A stretch of 64,000 nt of DNA, from the NCBI GenBank assembly GCA_037443205.1, contig JBBIOU010000005.1:1-64000 (forward strand), written 5' to 3'. The notes under the pieces were generated by a model. That model was not told the DNA's origin and did no database searches. It was given only the letters and a program-made list of their open reading frames with translations. Positions 62,516 to 64,000 of the stretch are shown here, in pieces (the stretch's first letter is position 1; each line of letters opens with the position of its first letter). This DNA comes from JBBIOU01 sp037443205. GTDB lineage: Bacteria > Bacteroidota > Bacteroidia > Flavobacteriales_D > UBA2798. Made by a program: the position numbers and the translations under genes.

Positions 62516-64000
62516 ATGAAAAGAAATGCCTTAACAATTATTTTGTTTTTATTAATAAACACTTTGTCGGCACAGGTATTTTGGACCGAAACTTTTGATG
62601 GTATGCCCTGTGCAGCTAACTCGGGCTGCGACCCCAGCATAGTGGGATGGTCAGTAACCAATGTAGGCACCAACGGTGGCGCTGCAAACACCTGGTATGT
62701 GAGTTGTGCCGAAAACGGCAATCCGGCTAATCAATGTGGCAGCGGCTGTCAGGGCGGGCCAAACGGAGACCAGTCTTTGCATGTTGGCAACGTATCTACC
62801 TCTACCGCAGCATTTATTTTTTGCCCATCAGGCGATTGCGGAGCAGCCTATGACGATAGCTCACCGGCCGAAATTACCAGCAAGCGCGCAGAATCACCGG
62901 TTATTAATTGTACAGGGCAAACTAATATTATATGTTCTTTTGTGTATATAGAAACCGGAGAAAATCAGGATGACGATGCCAGCTTTTGGTATTTTGACGG
63001 AACCGTTTGGACACAATTAGATCCGATAGCCAAAACTAATAATACAGGTTGTGGCGGGCAAGGCAGATGGACAAATTATACTGTAAATTTACCGGCATCA
63101 GCAAACAATAATCCTAATGTTAGAATAGGATTTTTATGGGTAAATGATGGTGATGGTGCTGCTACAGACCCCTCTTTTGCCGTAGATGATATTACTCTTG
63201 CTTCTAACACCACCACTCCACCGGTTGCATCATTTACAGCTTCGCAAACCACCATTTGTGTAAACGATTGTATTAATTTTACCAATACCAGTACCGGTGG
63301 TCCTTTTACTTCTGTCAGTTGGACATTTACCGGAGCAACACCAAGTTCGAGTACACAAGACAGCCCGAGCAACATTTGCTATCCTGCTGCCGGCACCTAT
63401 AATGTAACCTTAACTGTTACCAATGCCAATGGCAGTAATAGCACCTCACAAACCATAACGGTTAATCCCTGTACAGGTCCACCCACAGCCCTATTTACCG
63501 CCAACCCAACAACAGTTTGTGCCGGCAGCACCGTTCAGTTTACCGACCAGTCAACCGGTGCTCCTACCTCGTGGAACTGGACATTTCCCGGTGGTACACC
63601 TGCCTCGTCAACCGCACAAAACCCCATAGTAACCTACAATAACCCCGGCACATATTCGGTTACACTTACTGTTACCAATGGCAACGGAAGCAATACAGCT
63701 ACTCAAACAAATTATATTACCGTTATAAATTGTGTGCCACCGCAATCATCCTTTAGCATTGATGACAGCACAATTTGTGCAGGACAATGTATTACCCTTA
63801 CTAATAATTCTGTTGGTGCAATCAGTTACTCATGGTCATTCCCGGGTGGTACTCCTGCCTCATCCACCTCTCAAAATCCGGGAACTATTTGTTACCCTAA
63901 TGATGGAACATATACCATTACGCTTACCGTTACTAATCCTAACGGCTCATCAACTTCTACACATACTGTTATAGTAAGTCAGGGAGTAACCGTTTTTGCA
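62516..64000 (+). CDS. Large secreted PKD-domain protein, 5' part (3' truncated by window end)
   Basis: Begins ATG 62516, one base after the preceding stop, and stays open for 495 codons to the window edge. Signal peptide about residues 1-19. A jelly-roll domain of about 210 residues follows, homologous to the one in the preceding gene (GRWTNYTVNLP, RIGFLW, DPSFAVDDITL). Then come at least three PKD domains of about 85 residues, starting near nt 63226, 63481 and 63739. Each has a Cys near its start, a W-F-x-G-x-x-P-S-S-S-T core and a GTYxVTLTVTN strand. PKD arrays in Bacteroidota surface proteins act as spacers and usually end in a T9SS signal, which would lie beyond the window. Confidence 0.88.
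   Translation, partial: MKRNALTIILFLLINTLSAQVFWTETFDGMPCAANSGCDPSIVGWSVTNVGTNGGAANTWYVSCAENGNPANQCGSGCQGGPNGDQSLHVGNVSTSTAAFIFCPSGDCGAAYDDSSPAEITSKRAESPVINCTGQTNIICSFVYIETGENQDDDASFWYFDGTVWTQLDPIAKTNNTGCGGQGRWTNYTVNLPASANNNPNVRIGFLWVNDGDGAATDPSFAVDDITLASNTTTPPVASFTASQTTICVNDCINFTNTSTGGPFTSVSWTFTGATPSSSTQDSPSNICYPAAGTYNVTLTVTNANGSNSTSQTITVNPCTGPPTALFTANPTTVCAGSTVQFTDQSTGAPTSWNWTFPGGTPASSTAQNPIVTYNNPGTYSVTLTVTNGNGSNTATQTNYITVINCVPPQSSFSIDDSTICAGQCITLTNNSVGAISYSWSFPGGTPASSTSQNPGTICYPNDGTYTITLTVTNPNGSSTSTHTVIVSQGVTVFA

Noticed and set aside
63226..64000. Tandem DNA repeat in the PKD region
   Set aside because: The PKD units are similar as protein (about 85 residues) but diverged as DNA, so they are domain repeats and not a DNA tandem array.
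1..64000. CRISPR arrays, tRNA or rRNA genes
   Set aside because: No regularly spaced direct repeats, cloverleaf-like sequences or rRNA segments were seen on reading through the gaps.

Overview
The window is chromosomal DNA of a low-GC member of the Bacteroidota. Three things show this. Several secreted proteins carry C-terminal type IX secretion (T9SS type A) sorting domains. At least 17 transcription units have an exact TAnnTTTG -7 box, the Bacteroidota housekeeping promoter, just upstream. Shine-Dalgarno sites are almost absent. Gene content (LpxB, ClpC, two M16 peptidases, a PorE-like protein, an LTA-synthase-like sulfatase) fits a free-living heterotroph of the Chitinophagales/Sphingobacteriales/Flavobacteriales type. 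I cannot place it more precisely. There is no rRNA, tRNA, CRISPR array, prophage or insertion sequence.

Layout. 1-3.1 kb: the end of one T9SS protein, trmD, and a secreted peptidylarginine/agmatine deiminase-family protein. 3.1-7 kb (minus): an orphan ParA ATPase and uvrA. 7-14.4 kb (plus): pruA, a PAP2 phosphatase/GT39 glycosyltransferase pair, a serine-hydrolase lipoprotein, rplS-rpsU, xerC and a ribosome hibernation factor. 14.4-24.9 kb: an HsdR-N-domain protein, an LTA-synthase-like protein, purN-marC-rnhA, a nitroreductase, surE-(membrane protein)-lpxB-spoIID-like, an RlmI-like methyltransferase and sucD. 25-36.9 kb: mnmE, a sortilin-like propeller protein with a small lipoprotein, purC, an antiporter, grpE-dnaJ and an M16 peptidase pair. 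36.9-46.9 kb: an MsbA-like ABC exporter, an M28 peptidase, divergent clpC/gyrA and a TPR protein. 47-52.9 kb: a PorE-like protein, a MazG-like protein, then a minus-strand operon fsa-ppx-cinA-ddpX, and the signal recognition particle RNA. 52.9-64 kb: an XRE/S24 regulator, sppA, folK, a deoxynucleoside kinase, envelope proteins, and two adjacent T9SS-type paralogues, the second running off the window end with at least three PKD domains.

The main non-coding results are: (i) an SRP RNA gene on the minus strand at 52808-52908; (ii) a dispersed hairpin-rich intergenic repeat of about 145 bp, with two good copies in opposite orientation 24 kb apart and two decayed copies; (iii) -7 boxes ending 4-6 nt before the start codon of mnmE, folK, the SpoIID-like gene and surE, which predicts leaderless mRNAs, with the SRP RNA 5' end serving as an internal ruler; (iv) a perfect 15-nt inverted pair placed symmetrically upstream of clpC and gyrA; (v) an alanine in GyrA at the position of the quinolone-contacting serine. 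I did not find a clearly new multi-gene system; the repeat family and the leaderless-promoter pattern are the strongest unexplained signals.
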